Source: Maniola hyperantus (Eukaryota > Arthropoda > Insecta > Lepidoptera > Nymphalidae). Taken from it: a stretch of 64,000 nucleotides of DNA. The stretch covers positions 4,369,098 to 4,433,097 of the forward strand of contig NC_048563.1 of NCBI RefSeq assembly GCF_902806685.2. The letters are read 5' to 3'. Position 1 is the first letter of the stretch, and each line of letters begins with the position of its first letter. The position numbers were made by a program, and so were the translations under genes. Shown here one piece after another: positions 21,166 to 32,499 of the stretch. Below the pieces are notes generated by a model. The model saw only the letters and a program-made list of their open reading frames with translations, ran no database searches and was not told where the DNA came from.

Positions 21166-24100
21166 TTACATGTATATCCTTCGCAAGTGTTCCGCAGTAG
21201 TGATCGCATTGCATTGTGGGCAGATTTTCTTCGCGCGGAGAGATTGTAGCCAGCAGACCTGTAAAACGATATATGTATTATTTAAAAAAACCGGCCAAGT
21301 GCGAGTCAGGCTCGCGCAATGAGGGTTCCGTACTACAGTCGTATTTTTTCGACATTTTGCACGATAGTTCAAAAACTATGATGCATAATTAGTTTACCTA
21401 CCTAGTTAGTTTTAAATACTCTGTGCCTAGTTTTTCATACGCATACTATGCCCGTGTGTTGTGGACATAATTCTTTATTATAAGTGTTAATTTCTCATTG
21501 GAGACTGCTTTGGTTTAAGTGTTTATATATATATACTATCTAGTTAACTAATTGTAACTGTTTGTCTCTATAAAATAAAATAAATAAAAAAATAAAAAAA
21601 TAAAATAAAAATAAATAAAAGTCTGTTTTAGAATGTACAGGTGACGACCTTTCATATGATACCCCACTTGATATAGTCACTCACTTCGAAAGTTGAAAAT
21701 ACTAATTATTAGTTCATGACCACAATTTTTGTTTTTGTTTGATGTAACCCTAAATTCACGGTTTTCAGATTTTTCCCCAAATGTCAGCTAAAAGATCTAC
21801 CTACCTGCCAAATTTCTTGATTCTAGGTCAACGGGAAGTACCCTGTAGGTTTCTTGACAGACAGACAACAAAGTGATCCTATAAGGGTTCCGTTTTTCCG
21901 TTTGAGGTACGGAACCCTAAAAATTAAAAAAAAGTTATCTTACCTCACAATAGACATGCCAGCACTGTATGGAAACAGCGGGCGAGGTGTACGGACCGAG
22001 GCATATCAGACATTTGGCCTGAAAACAACAGTTTTATCAAAATCGGTTCAGATATGGTATATGACGATCTTCCTGGCGCTGTGGTCTCATTAGTGGGAGG
22101 TCCCGGGTTCGAATCAAATTCTAAATAATATCTGTCCCGGCTTTACTCACGTATGTAGTCGACCACCACCCCAGCCACCCTCACAACGGGCTCTACGGGC
22201 AGCGGCACGCGCGTCCCGCAGTCAAAACCGCGGCGCGTGCGCGAACGGACTCCCTTGAAAAAGGACCCCGTATGCAGTGGCGTGCAGGTCATAGAGGCAT
22301 AAATGCACTGCTTACCCCAGTTGTAATAGCTCAATGCATATTTTTCATTATGACCTGCCAGTAAACGGGTTCCTACCTAACTAATGCTTACCCTGGCTTC
22401 TAACCTTGTGCACGCCACTGCCCGTATGGGTTCGAAACTAGTCGAGCTAACGTCGACTACACGTGAGTAAAGCCGAGACAGATATTATTTAGAATGGAAA
22501 TCACTCACGGTAGTTTAAACGCTAAAATAGTTTTATCAAAATCGGTTCAGATATGGTATATGACGATCTTCCTGGCGCTGTGGTCTTATAAGTGGGAGGT
22601 CCCGGGTTCGATTTCTCTGTTCAGGGGTTTGGAATTTTATAATTTCTTAATACCGAAATAACAATTTTTTCAGACACTTTTTTCATTAATTTTTTGAGCA
22701 TCGGTATTTTAGAAAAATATATTGATAGAAATCAAGCTAAGTAATATTTTTTTTCTAACTAGGCATCCAAAGAGGCACCTAAATCTAGGAAGTTTTTATA
22801 AGAAGTTGTAAGAGGCTTACAACTTCTTATAAAAATCGCTCTTTTACTGTAGGTATTTTGCAGAGTTAATGGTAAGTTATTCATTATAATATTTGCTAAG
22901 ATTATAAATGAAATGAATGTATAAATGAAATGAATGAATGAATGAAGTCTCACCTCTAAAGAGGAATTCTGCTTTTTTTCCAAATCCTTAATTTTTGACT
23001 TCAAGGCTTGTATTCTTGTCTGAAATTAACATGAATAATCAGTACCCTATCATAAATGCGAAAATGTGTTTGTTTGTTTATTTGTTGGTTTTTTGGTATG
23101 TTGGTTTGTCCTTCAATCACGTCGCAACGGTGCAACGGATTGACGTGATTTTTTGCATGGGTATAGATAAAGACCTGGAGAGTGACATAGACTACTTTTT
23201 ATCCCGGAAAATTAAAGAGTTCCCACAGGATTTTTAAACAACCTAATTCCACGCGGATGAAGTTGCGGGGATGCCTATGCAAAAAACCGGCCAAGTGCGA
23301 GTCAGGCTCGCGCAACGAGGGTGCCGTAATAGTCGTATTTTGCACGATAATTCAAAAACTATGATGCATAAAAATAAATAAAAATCTGTTTTAGAATGTA
23401 CAGGTGAAGACCTTTCATATGATACCCCACTTGATATAGTCACTCACTTGGAAAGTTGAAAATACTAATTTTAGTTCATGACCACGATTTTTTTTTGTGT
23501 GATCTAACCCTAAATTCACGGTTTTCAGATTTTTCCCCAAATGTCAGCTATAAGATCTACCTACCTGCCAAATTTCATTATTCTAGGTCAACGGGAAGTA
23601 CCCTGTAGGTTTCTTGACGGACAGACAGACAGACAACAAAGTGATCCTATAAGAGTTCTGTTTTTCCATTTGAGGTACGAAACCCTAAACGTCAACCCGT
23701 TGCTCCGTTGCGACGTGATTGAAGGACAAACCAACAAACAAACACACTCTCACATTTATAATATGGGTAGTGATATCTTAATCTTAATATATAAAAGGAA
23801 AAGGTGACTGACTGACTGATCTAACAACGCACAGCTCAAACTAAACTCTCGGATCGGGCTGAAATTTGGCATGCAGATAGCTGTTATGACGTAGACATCC
23901 GCGAAGAAAGGATTTTTGAAAATTCAACCCCTAAGGGGGTGAAATAGGGATTTGAAATTTGTGTAGTCCACGCGGACGAAGTCGCGAGCATAAGCTAGTT
24001 TTTTATGAATTTTTTTGAATACTCAAAAGAACAACTAACTTAAGTTACCTCTGCACTGGCCTCCACCAGTCCATTGGGTTTGGCATCACAGTTCACCTCA

Positions 24101-25332
24101 TGGTGAGTGTTCACCCTTCTTTCAGTCTCATCGCTCTGTATGTCTGTTGGTATTTCTGCCTGGAACACAAAAATAAACCTAACTACATATATTCTATTTT
24201 TAGTGTTCCATACCTCAAAAGGAAAAACGGAACCCTTATAGGATCACTTTTTTGTCTGTCTGTCTGTCTGTCTGTCAAGAAACCTACAGGGTACTCCCGT
24301 TGACTTAGAATCATGAAATTTGGCAGGTAGGTAGGTCTTATAGCAGGCATAAGGGGAAAAACCGGCCAAGTGCGAGTCAGACTCGCGCACTGAGGGCTTC
24401 GTACTAGTCATATTTTTTCGACATTTCGCACGATAAATCAAAAACTATGATGCATAAAAATAAATAAAAATCTGTTTTAGAATGTACAGGTGAAGACCTT
24501 TCATATGATACCCCACTTGATATAGTCACTCACTTCGAAAGTTGAAAATACTAATTATTAGTTCGTGACTACAATTTAATTTTTTTGTAATCTAACCACA
24601 AATTCACGGTTTTCAGATTTTTCCCCGAATGTCTGCTATAAGACCTACCTAACTGCCAAATTTCATGATTCTAGGTCAACGGGAAGTATCCTATAGGTTT
24701 TCTTGACAGACACGACAGACAGACAGACAGACAACAAAGTGATCCTATAAGAGTTCCGTTCTTACTTTTGAAAATAACCCTAAACATATTACAAATACCC
24801 AATGAGGCAGTAAAAGTGGTAGTTACAGTACGCGGCAGAAAGTAAAAGACATCAGCCTTTAGAATAACATTTCGACTTTGTAAAGTATTGGGGCCGATTC
24901 TCTAGTACACAATCTTTAAACTAAACTAAATTAACAGGTCTAAATCTAGTGCTTTCCTTTTCCGCAAGCAACATTATGAAAGGGATAGCAATAGATTTAG
25001 ACGTGATATTTTAGTTTAGTTTAGAGATTGTGTACTAGAGAATCGGCCCCATTGTCTGTGTCACTCATACCTTTACGGGGTGTAACCGGAACGCTAGCAT
25101 AAACTTGGCGTTATTGTTATTGGTATTGGATTGTGTTTACACAATCCAATACCAATAACAATAACGCCGCAAGCCTCAATAGCTCAACCGGTAAAGGAGT
25201 GGACTGAAAACCGCAAGGTCGACGGTTCAAACCCCGCCCGTTGCACTATTGTCGTACCTACTCCTAGCACAAGCCTGACGCTTAGTTGGAGAGGAAAGGG
25301 GAATATTAGTCATTTAATATGGCTAATATTCT

Positions 25333-25406
<74 letters not shown>

Positions 25407-28400
25407 CCTCGTTTTGTAGTTTTAGTGATTTAGTATCTTTCATGCAATGTATAGCGTGCAAAACTCGGGTCAATGCCCCGCCTGCCAATCCCAACGTTCG
25501 TTGACCTCTAGCGTCAGTCAGATGTTTTATTTGCAATTCATCGTAAACTTTTGGAAAATTATAGGAATTTTTTTTAATAGTTCTTTTCGCGTTTTTTTTG
25601 GTGGAAACATATCAGTAATCATCAGTACTATCACCTGTCTTCGTTTTTGCCAACGTTCTGCGGGGCGATTGTCTAAAACCTGCATCAATCATTATTACAA
25701 TCTCAATTATTCTGATTGGCTGAATTTGTGCGATTCTTGTTGCAACAATGAGCAACAATGCATTGTGGCAAATAGTGAGCGAGCATTAACTAATCAGAGA
25801 TGATTGCGATCGTGACATTGTAGCTGTCAAACAACCGCGGTAGGGCCACTGGTTACACCCGGTATGACGTTTTGTCAGTCTCAACGACAGAGACAACGCT
25901 CTACAAACCTGCTATCTCCATCTAAAGGTCGATGTACATTACTTTCTGCCGCGTAATGTACTGTAATGGACTACTGGTGTTACTTACATCGGGTGCTATC
26001 CTAGAGGGGGAGTACTGTGGCGGTCCGTACAACTCTGTATCCTCATCACCATCAACCACCTGACAAAACAAATAAATTCAAATTCAATGTATATATATAA
26101 AAGCGAAATACCACTCACTCACTGACAGACTAATCACGAAATCTCAGGAACTATAAAGCCTACAAACTTGGAATTTGGAAGGTAGGTAACTTCTCTCCGT
26201 GGATAGGGCAAAGTAACTTACAAGAGCATGATCTGTAGAGGCGCGTCTTACACAGGTCCCGGGGCGGGACTCCCCATCTTGCAAGGCTGTAGCTCGAACG
26301 CGCCACTGTCCGCACCACTGATACTCCGCGCCGAAACCGCGCGGCTCGTCGTTCTGCATAAGTAAAACTATGCGTGAGAGCGCAGCGAGCATCGAATTTT
26401 TTCTAATTTTAAATAAATTCTAAAATTATAATTAATAGCTGATCCCCGCGGCTTCGCCCGCGTAGATTTAGGTTTTAAAGATCCCGTATAGCCTATGTCA
26501 CTCAGAAATAATGTAGCTTTCTACTGGTGAAAGAATTTTTAAAATCGGTTCAGTAGTTCTAAAGATTACCCCCTACAAACAAACTTAACGACATTACCTC
26601 TTTTTATAATACAACGGGCCGTGCAGCAGAAATCGTAATATTTTAATTTCGCCATAACTTCAAAACCAAACGTCCAATTTTAATCATTCAAAGACCAAAT
26701 ATTATCTCCATAAACTGTTCTTAGTGATGAAATCATTTATTTTGATAAGGATTAATAGCATGAGTAAATAAACGCGTTTAAATGTAGTCCAAAAAAAATT
26801 CAAGATTTTTAAATAAAAAAATGGTTGCTGTGCCTCACTCGACATAGATGGGTATAGTGTGTCGCGGACTTTTTTGTAGATATTTATAAGATCTACAATT
26901 AATTAGAACATTTTATGGTTCTATCTTTTATAGTTTAGGCAGCGTACGCAAAATAAGTAACTTTTCTGGTTGATTTTTTACACCTTGTGTCCGAAAAACC
27001 CAAATATCTTACGGAACCCTATTTTTTTCCAAAATAAAATATAGCCTATGTTACTCGTGGATAATGTAGCTTTCGAATGGTGAAAGAATTTTTAAAATCG
27101 GTCCAGTAGTTTTTGAGCCTATTCAGTACAAACAAACAAACAAAGTTTTCCTCTTTATAATATTAGTGTAGATTAATAACTATAATATCTCTCAACAGCT
27201 ATACTCACGTATTTAGTCGGCGTTCGCCCAACTAGTTAGACGGACTAGCCGTTGAGAGATAATATTATATATAATGGAAATCACTCACGATAGTTTAAAC
27301 ACTAAAATATAATTAAATAATTAATCGCTGGCTTCCTCAGAACTGGTATCCGGTACATTTTCATCAATTTCTACACTGGTACTTTTGAGACAGTTGTCTC
27401 TAGAGCCTAGTCACTTTTTTTACTGCAATGATAGTTACCTCAACATCAATGCTGCCTTCCTCGGAACTGGTATCAGGTATATCTTCGTCCATTTCTGCGC
27501 CGGTTCTCTTCAGACATCGGAGAGCATGTCTTTGAAGTCTGGACACTGGCAGTGATGTGTTGCAGACCGGACACTCGCCATGCTGAGCCTGTGGGGGCGG
27601 CGAGCTACGACGACGCGCGCGCAGGCGCTTGAGGCGATTAGTGTGTACCCTCTGAAAATCCATACTTAATATTATAAATGCGAAAGTGTCTGTCTCTCTG
27701 TCTGCTAGCCTTTCACGGCCCATCTATTCACAGATTTTGACGAAATTTGGTACAGATATAGCATGCATCCCGGGGAAGGACATAGGCTACTTTTTATCCC
27801 GCAAAATCAAAGAGTTCCCACAGGATTTTGGAAAAACTAAATTCACACATACCAAGTCGCAGGCATCAGCTAGTCAGAAATAAAATTTTGTATAATAATG
27901 ATGAATGAACTACAACAATGAACCTCAACAAAATAACTTGCATTTTAGCCTAGCAATCTTACTTTAGATGATTACTACACTATATCAAATTACTAAAGAA
28001 TAAAAAAAAAGCTTTGAGGAAAGCCTCAGTCTTTATAACAACCGAAAATTTGCCGGCCTATCTGTGTTTTACAGAATATATGTCGGAGAGTGTGCTCAGG
28101 AGCTGTTCGATCTTGTCCCCCCCTCACCTTTCTACCACCATACTGCAAGGCACCCCTATGTCGTAGGGGCTAGTTTCCACCCCTATGGCGTCAACATTCC
28201 ATCTACGCGTACGAAACGCTTTGTGTCATACGCATGGCTAGGGTCTGGAATACTCTACCGAGATCAGTGTTTCCTGCCAATTATAATCCGGGTATCTTTA
28301 AAACAAGAGTGAATAGGCACCTTCTAGGCAATCGCGTCCCATCTTAGGCCACATCATCACTTCCCATCAAGCGTGCGCCTATAATGAATAAAAAAAAAGT

Positions 28401-28778
28401 TTGTTTACATTTTTTATTACATACCTGGTAAACATCACTACCCAAACAACCGGATACGTCGACTTCATCCAGCTCCTCCACTTCTATACTAGAACTAGAT
28501 CCCGGTAGAGGGTTCGAACCACTAGGACCGTTCACACTTAGCTTTCTTTTCGAACCACCACAAGAAAGTTTATTTAATCTATCAACTTCTAAAACTAAAT
28601 GACTTTCTAGCTCCCCTTGCCTCACTGTACAACTGCATACCGGGCAATTCGGTAATTCCGACACCTTTTTTCTATTACGAACACTATTCAATATAACACT
28701 CTCATCGTACAAAGTAAAATTCGAATTTGGTACACTATTCGAACTCCCTTCCATGTTGTACATCACTACAGGGAGCAT
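21166..28778 (-). CDS. RNF220: E3 ubiquitin-protein ligase RNF220
   Basis: Eight exons: 28778-28425, 27651-27439, 26353-26222, 26059-25988, 24159-24049, 23019-22954, 22018-21944 and 21258-21166 (stop included). All are multiples of three in phase 0, giving 371 residues. Recognisable RNF220 blocks are the zinc-binding 'CPVCSCTVRQGELESHL' followed by 'EVEELDEVDV', then 'CPVCNTSLPVSRLQRH', then 'YQWCGQWRVRAT', then 'YGPPQYSPSRIAPD', a coiled coil 'RIQALKSKIKDLEKKQ', and a C-terminal RING (C319, C322, C335, H337, C340, C343, C354, C357). The RING recruits E2; vertebrate RNF220 acts in nuclear ubiquitination and Wnt/Hedgehog signalling. The start is the first in-frame ATG after a stop at about 28835. 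Vertebrate forms are longer, so an upstream coding exon could exist (an acceptor-like TTTTTAG lies just upstream). Confidence 0.92.
21287..21925 (+). mobile_element. RepB with internal insertion
   Basis: RepB sequence runs 21287-21390 and resumes at about 21600-21925. The ~210 bases between hold an unrelated AT-rich segment ending in (AAATAAA)n, itself probably a retroposed insertion. Confidence 0.65.
22125..22520. mobile_element. RepG palindromic element
   Basis: 'CCCGGCTTTACTCACGTATG' at the left pairs with 'ACGTGAGTAAAGCCGAGAC' near 22465. It ends 'GGAAATCACTCACGGTAG'. It is split by the hAT MITE at 22275. Confidence 0.6.
22275..22420. mobile_element. hAT-type MITE, 146 bp
   Basis: Ends 'CAGTGGCGTGCAG' and 'GTGCACGCCACTG' are flanked by perfect 8-bp duplications CCCGTATG (22267-22274 and 22421-22428). 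It is inserted in RepG. Very similar to 39675-39820. Confidence 0.9.
22793..22835. repeat. Perfect 20-bp hairpin with 3-base loop
   Basis: 'TTTTTATAAGAAGTTGTAAG', loop AGG, then its exact complement. It lies in the RNF220 intron between the RING and coiled-coil exons and is not part of a recognised repeat. Confidence 0.9.
23048..23998. mobile_element. RepC, RepB, RepC fragment and RepD in series
   Basis: 23048-23278 RepC (minus), 23283-23690 RepB (plus), 23690-23770 RepC end, 23788-23998 RepD (minus). Together they fill the intron upstream of the coiled-coil exon. Confidence 0.7.
24200..24780. mobile_element. Two RepB copies in opposite orientation
   Basis: 24200-24340 is the 3' part of RepB on the minus strand. 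24355-24780 is a near-complete plus copy with (GACA)n. The two share 'CCTACCTACCTGCC'-type sequence as an inverted repeat. Confidence 0.7.
24890..25050. mobile_element. 161-bp MITE
   Basis: Inverted ends of about 40 bp begin 'GGGGCCGATTCTCTAGTACA' and the right end is the matching complement. ATT flanks it on both sides. A decayed relative is at 13423-13713. Confidence 0.8.
25078..25863. mobile_element. RepH element carrying a SINE-3 insertion
   Basis: The ends 'GGGTGTAACCGGAACGCTAG' and 'GGTTACACCC' are inverted. Much of the interior matches the uninterrupted copy at 56398-56768. Confidence 0.65.
25160..25403 (+). mobile_element. SINE-3 with a 64-base A tail
   Basis: 'CCTCAATAGCTCAACCGGTA' and 'GGTTCAAACCCC' give boxes A and B. 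The element ends in an uninterrupted A run, 25340-25403. Sequence on both sides continues RepH as in the 56-kb copy, so the boundaries are clear. The long pure tail suggests a recent insertion. Confidence 0.85.
26430..27300 (+). mobile_element. RepC variant, RepM and RepG end
   Basis: 26430-26640 matches 19671-19850. 26640-27185 is a LINE-like 3' region ('AAATCGGTCCAGTAGTTTTT ... TCTTTATAATATTAG'). 27195-27300 is the RepG end. Confidence 0.55.
27325..27396 (-). pseudogene. Diverged duplicate of the tail of RNF220 exon 2
   Basis: On the minus strand this encodes 'NCLKSTSVEIDENVPDTSSEEASD' (split here for clarity: NCLKSTSVEIDE / NVPDTSSEEASD) then TAA, parallel to 'RCLKRTGAEMDE / DIPDTSSEEGSID' of the true exon ending 43 bp upstream. 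Most changes are conservative. No clean in-phase acceptor precedes it. Confidence 0.7.
27660..28350. mobile_element. RepC and a Jockey-like LINE tail
   Basis: 27660-27875 is a minus RepC copy starting 9 bp from the acceptor of RNF220 exon 2. 28030-28350 encodes broken pieces of a Jockey-type C-terminus ('ELFDLVPPSPFYHHTARHP', 'FKTRVNRHLLG' in other frames). Confidence 0.6.
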
Positions 28779-29494
28779 TTCAAATGTTGTTGTTGTTATA
28801 AATCTAAAAACATCACGGTTTTGGACAAATTAAACTATCATTTGACCATTTAGCAGTGTTAATAGAAGTTCTATTGTAACGTAGGAACTCATCTTGTATA
28901 CACCGACGTAATTATTTGTGTAATTTACACCAATTAATTGATACGAAACAATAATAAATAAAACGTTAGTAATTTTTTTTTTGATTAGGTACTTGATCGA
29001 AAAGTGACGTTCGTTTATTGTTGACAGATGTCATTTGATTGGAATGGAATTTGATGACCTTGTCATAGAAGATTACTCTTTAATCTGTGGTTTTTTTGAA
29101 GTCTCCAAGTTGGCTAACTTGAAAATATTAAAAATAATACACGTGAGTAAAGCTTTATGCACATTCTTATTTTTTTGCAAATTTTAAAATAGGAAATTCA
29201 AAAAAAAATATTCTAAAATAAACCAACACCTAAGCAAAAATAATATTTGCTTTTATGGTTCGGTCTGCTTTTGAAGCACATATTATAAATCCTGTAGATC
29301 GCTGGCCGTTTACCTAGAACTTCAGAGTGAGCTACCTCAATAATACTTACTTTTGGTATAATATAGAGACATGTGGAGAGTAGAGTCAGCGCTTTTAAGT
29401 TAAAAATCGATAGGTAAATGAAAGACAGTATTAACTGAAGCAAGAAAGTGGTTTTATTTTTGCCATATTTGATAGATTTTTTAAACATAGCTTT
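28779..29494. other. Intergenic region between RNF220 and DNAL1
   Basis: Same-strand neighbours separated by about 0.7 kb. It must contain the RNF220 promoter/5' UTR and the DNAL1 3' UTR. No repeat and no convincing reading frame are seen. Confidence 0.5.
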
Positions 29495-31532
29495 TTAGTC
29501 ATTTGGTTCAGCACTGACTAGAGTTTCGACGCCGTCACCGCCATCAGGCTGAAATGGAGGAAATCATTTTAACATTATAAATTAAATTCTTATCAGTTGC
29601 TGTTATTAAATACTAGTTAGATGATGCCTGCGAATTTGTCTGCGTGGTTTTTGATAGGTATTTAAAAATCCCGTGGGAAATCTTTGGTTTCCTGGGATAA
29701 AAGAATGTCGTTTCCCGGGATGGAAGCTATTTTTTAACCGACTTCAAAAAAGGAGGAGGTTCTCAATTCGTCGGAATCTTATTTTATAAATGCAAATTTC
29801 ATCAAAATCAGTTTATGGATTATAAACAAGATTAACCTCAAGATCAGCAACCGTCAACGGTGGTTCGTCTTCCCGCAGAACGGTTTCTCCATCTAATTTC
29901 TTCAGTCCTGGTAACCTTCTTGCCGCTTCTGAACGCCATACTTCTAATTCGCACGCGTCATAAAGTGGATTCCCAACGAATAGAAGATCTTCAAGATTTG
30001 GTAGCTCCTGAATATGAAACACAATAATATTTAATAATGATTTTTTATTGATTAAGATCATTCATCATCACCAACCGATACACGTCCACAGCTGGACATA
30101 ATTATGTTTCTTGTATAGGGACTTTCTCACACGCGCTACGGTCTTGCACTGCCTGTTCAGGCGAGGTCATTACCTGAAGTTTATTGAATTCACTCCATTC
30201 CTTAACCAAATTGTTGCTCATATACAGGACTTTCAAGTTCCTCAGCACATTTATACCCTTCAGCTTCTCTACCAGATTGTAGGATATCCACAGCTCCTCT
30301 AAGGTATCCCCCAAACATTCCTGAAAACAATTGTTGCACAAATCACATTCAACTCTTGCCACGAAAGTAATTGATTTTACGTGGGTCTTCAGTAATCAGT
30401 AATCACAATTTAGTTTAAAGGCCATGAGGCATCATAGTAAACCCTACAGAAGCAAAGCTTCTTACGCATTCTCTAAGAAGTATCGCTTGCAACTATAGGT
30501 ATAAGCAACCCCATCCCAAACGACACAAACGATTATTATTTTTCACTTCAAAATTGTATCGCAACCAACTGACCACTATTTTTAATTTTCATGAAGTAAA
30601 ATTCACTTACCATACCAGAAAAAGATTTAATATAATTTCTCCCAAGTGACAAAATACGTAGTTTTTTCAAGCTATTTAAAGCTGACACCTTTTCAATCAG
30701 GTTTGTTGATAAACTAAGTTTCCTGAAAATGCATATTATCAGTCTATCACTAAAAATTATAAATTGGAAAGTGTATGTTTGCTGGTTTGTTGATTTGTCC
30801 TTCAGTCAACGGATCGACGCTCGACGTGATTTTTTACGAGTTATACAAGTTTTTCCCGGAAAAGTTAAAAGTTCCTACGGGATTTTGAAGGCATCAGTTG
30901 GAACAATATGAATTCACCAGTAAACATTACTGTATTGTGTTTTGCTGTGGTGAAATGTAATCAATTGGGAAAATCAACCAACCAGATGCGTTTCGAGCGT
31001 CAGCAAGTGACAGACTAGTACAAACGTTTTCATGTACCTAAAATATTCATCATTATCATCATCAACCGATAGACGTCCACTGCTGGACGTAGGTCTCTTG
31101 TAGGGACTTCGACAAAGCACGGTCTTGCACCGCCTGAATCCAGCGGCTCGTCTGATGTCGTCCGTCCACCTAGTAAGGCCACTATTCCAGCACTATTCTC
31201 GCTTTATTATTTATGCCTAATTTAAAGTGTATCTTTCATGACAAAGTTTTCTAGTAAGTAAATGGTTCACTAGTAGATCTAGTAGGTATACCTTTGAAAT
31301 TATAATGATAAAGGCGACCTGATAAAATAACATACAGTACAAATTATTTAATCGAAAAGATTTAAAACCATTCTTACTCGCAGTTAACAAGACAAGATAG
31401 AGAATTATCCATTTTCTCTATTGGTGGCCACTGGAATACCAAACTGACGTCCGTAGCAGTGGCGGCCTGCTGTCCTGTTTTCTCTTCCCAACGTTTAATC
31501 GCTTCTTTAATTGTAGTAGCTTTGGTAGCCAT
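29495..31532 (-). CDS. DNAL1: Axonemal dynein light chain 1 (leucine-rich repeat)
   Basis: Five exons: 31532-31378, 30722-30611, 30320-30174, 30007-29837 and 29548-29495 (stop included), giving 212 residues. The start '[20 protein letters not shown]' aligns with the first residues of animal DNAL1. Leucine-rich repeats follow: '[18 protein letters not shown]', '[17 protein letters not shown]', '[18 protein letters not shown]', '[17 protein letters not shown]' and the cap '[13 protein letters not shown]'. DNAL1 binds the outer-arm dynein heavy chain motor domain and microtubules in motile cilia, which in insects points to sperm flagella. It is ~20 residues longer than the vertebrate protein because of a glycine/acidic C-terminal exon. 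The exon 4 donor is the weaker GTTAAT. Confidence 0.95.
29620..29820 (+). mobile_element. RepC fragment and RepL fragment
   Basis: A degraded RepC head is followed by 'TTTTTAACCGACTTCAAAAA' and 'TTCATCAAAATCAGTTTATG', as in RepL. It lies in the last DNAL1 intron. Confidence 0.5.
30740..31190. mobile_element. Degraded RepC and RTE-tail fragments in DNAL1 intron 1
   Basis: 30740-30900 is a strongly decayed RepC. 31055-31190 is the RTE tail ('ATAGACGTCCACTGCTGGAC', 'CGTCTGATGTCGTCCGTCCA'). A smaller RTE scrap lies at 30064-30125. Confidence 0.5.
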
Positions 31533-32499
31533 TTTTAAGTAGGTAATTGACGTTCAATAATAATTAGAAATCTGTTTCTGTAAATCGGAGCGAGACCAAT
31601 AATTGATCTATGGTGTAAATGTTAAATTATTTTTAACAACAAATTATTACATAAAGGTCACGTTAGCAACGGTATTGATAAAGCAGAGCTCGTTACAGAA
31701 ACGCTCTTACTATGTTAAGAACGTCGTTAATTATTGTAAGAATGTTGTGTTAAGAACGTTGTTAATTATTGTAATTTGAAACAGTTGAATATAACATAAA
31801 TTATTTACTATTAAAATCATAATAATTAGGTAATTATTTTTGTCAAAATGGTCAAAATTACATAAAGTTGACGTAATAATGCACAAAGTGATGCTGTAAC
31901 ATGTGCGCATAGCTTAAGATACCATAGACAAACTTGTGCTTCATGCAAAAGGGCATTAACCTTTCAATCAGCATATTCAGCAACCCTTTTCCAGGCTTGG
32001 GTAGTTCACGTAATGGCGGATTGCTTTATCGAGACTTTCCTATTCTAGATTTGTAATTTGCACCTTCATCAAGTGATTATTTTCCTATGTTATTTTCATT
32101 TTAAAGAATTTTGTATTTTTGGTACATTGAGTTGTCAAATTGACTTTTTTAATTTTTTCGAAACGCCATAGCTCTATTTTTTCTTTTTTAATTTTTTTTT
32201 TTAATAAAAAAAACATACGCCGACATTCTCAAATCAAACTTTGAATTATTATATTTTAAGGTGATTTTAAATTCATTTTTTGGATTGTGTTGCGTATTAA
32301 TAAATACAAGCCATATAAGGTTATATAAACATTTTTTGATAAAATCAATACTTTTCTGTAAATTCCATCCTACTTCGTTGCTCGAGTTGAAAAAAAATTA
32401 GTTTGTTTTCTATGGATTGGATTCCCGCTTTTTTCTCGACATTTTTAAAAAGTGCAGATTTATTTATTTTAATCTTTGTTTCTTTTCTTGCAGCGAAAA
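31533..32499. promoter_or_regulatory. Divergent DNAL1 / zinc-finger promoter region
   Basis: The ATGs are 967 bp apart on opposite strands. A strong acceptor (TTTCTTTTCTTGCAG) ends 6 bases before the zinc-finger ATG, so that gene has at least one untranslated upstream exon here. No interspersed repeat was recognised, unusual for this window. Confidence 0.5.
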
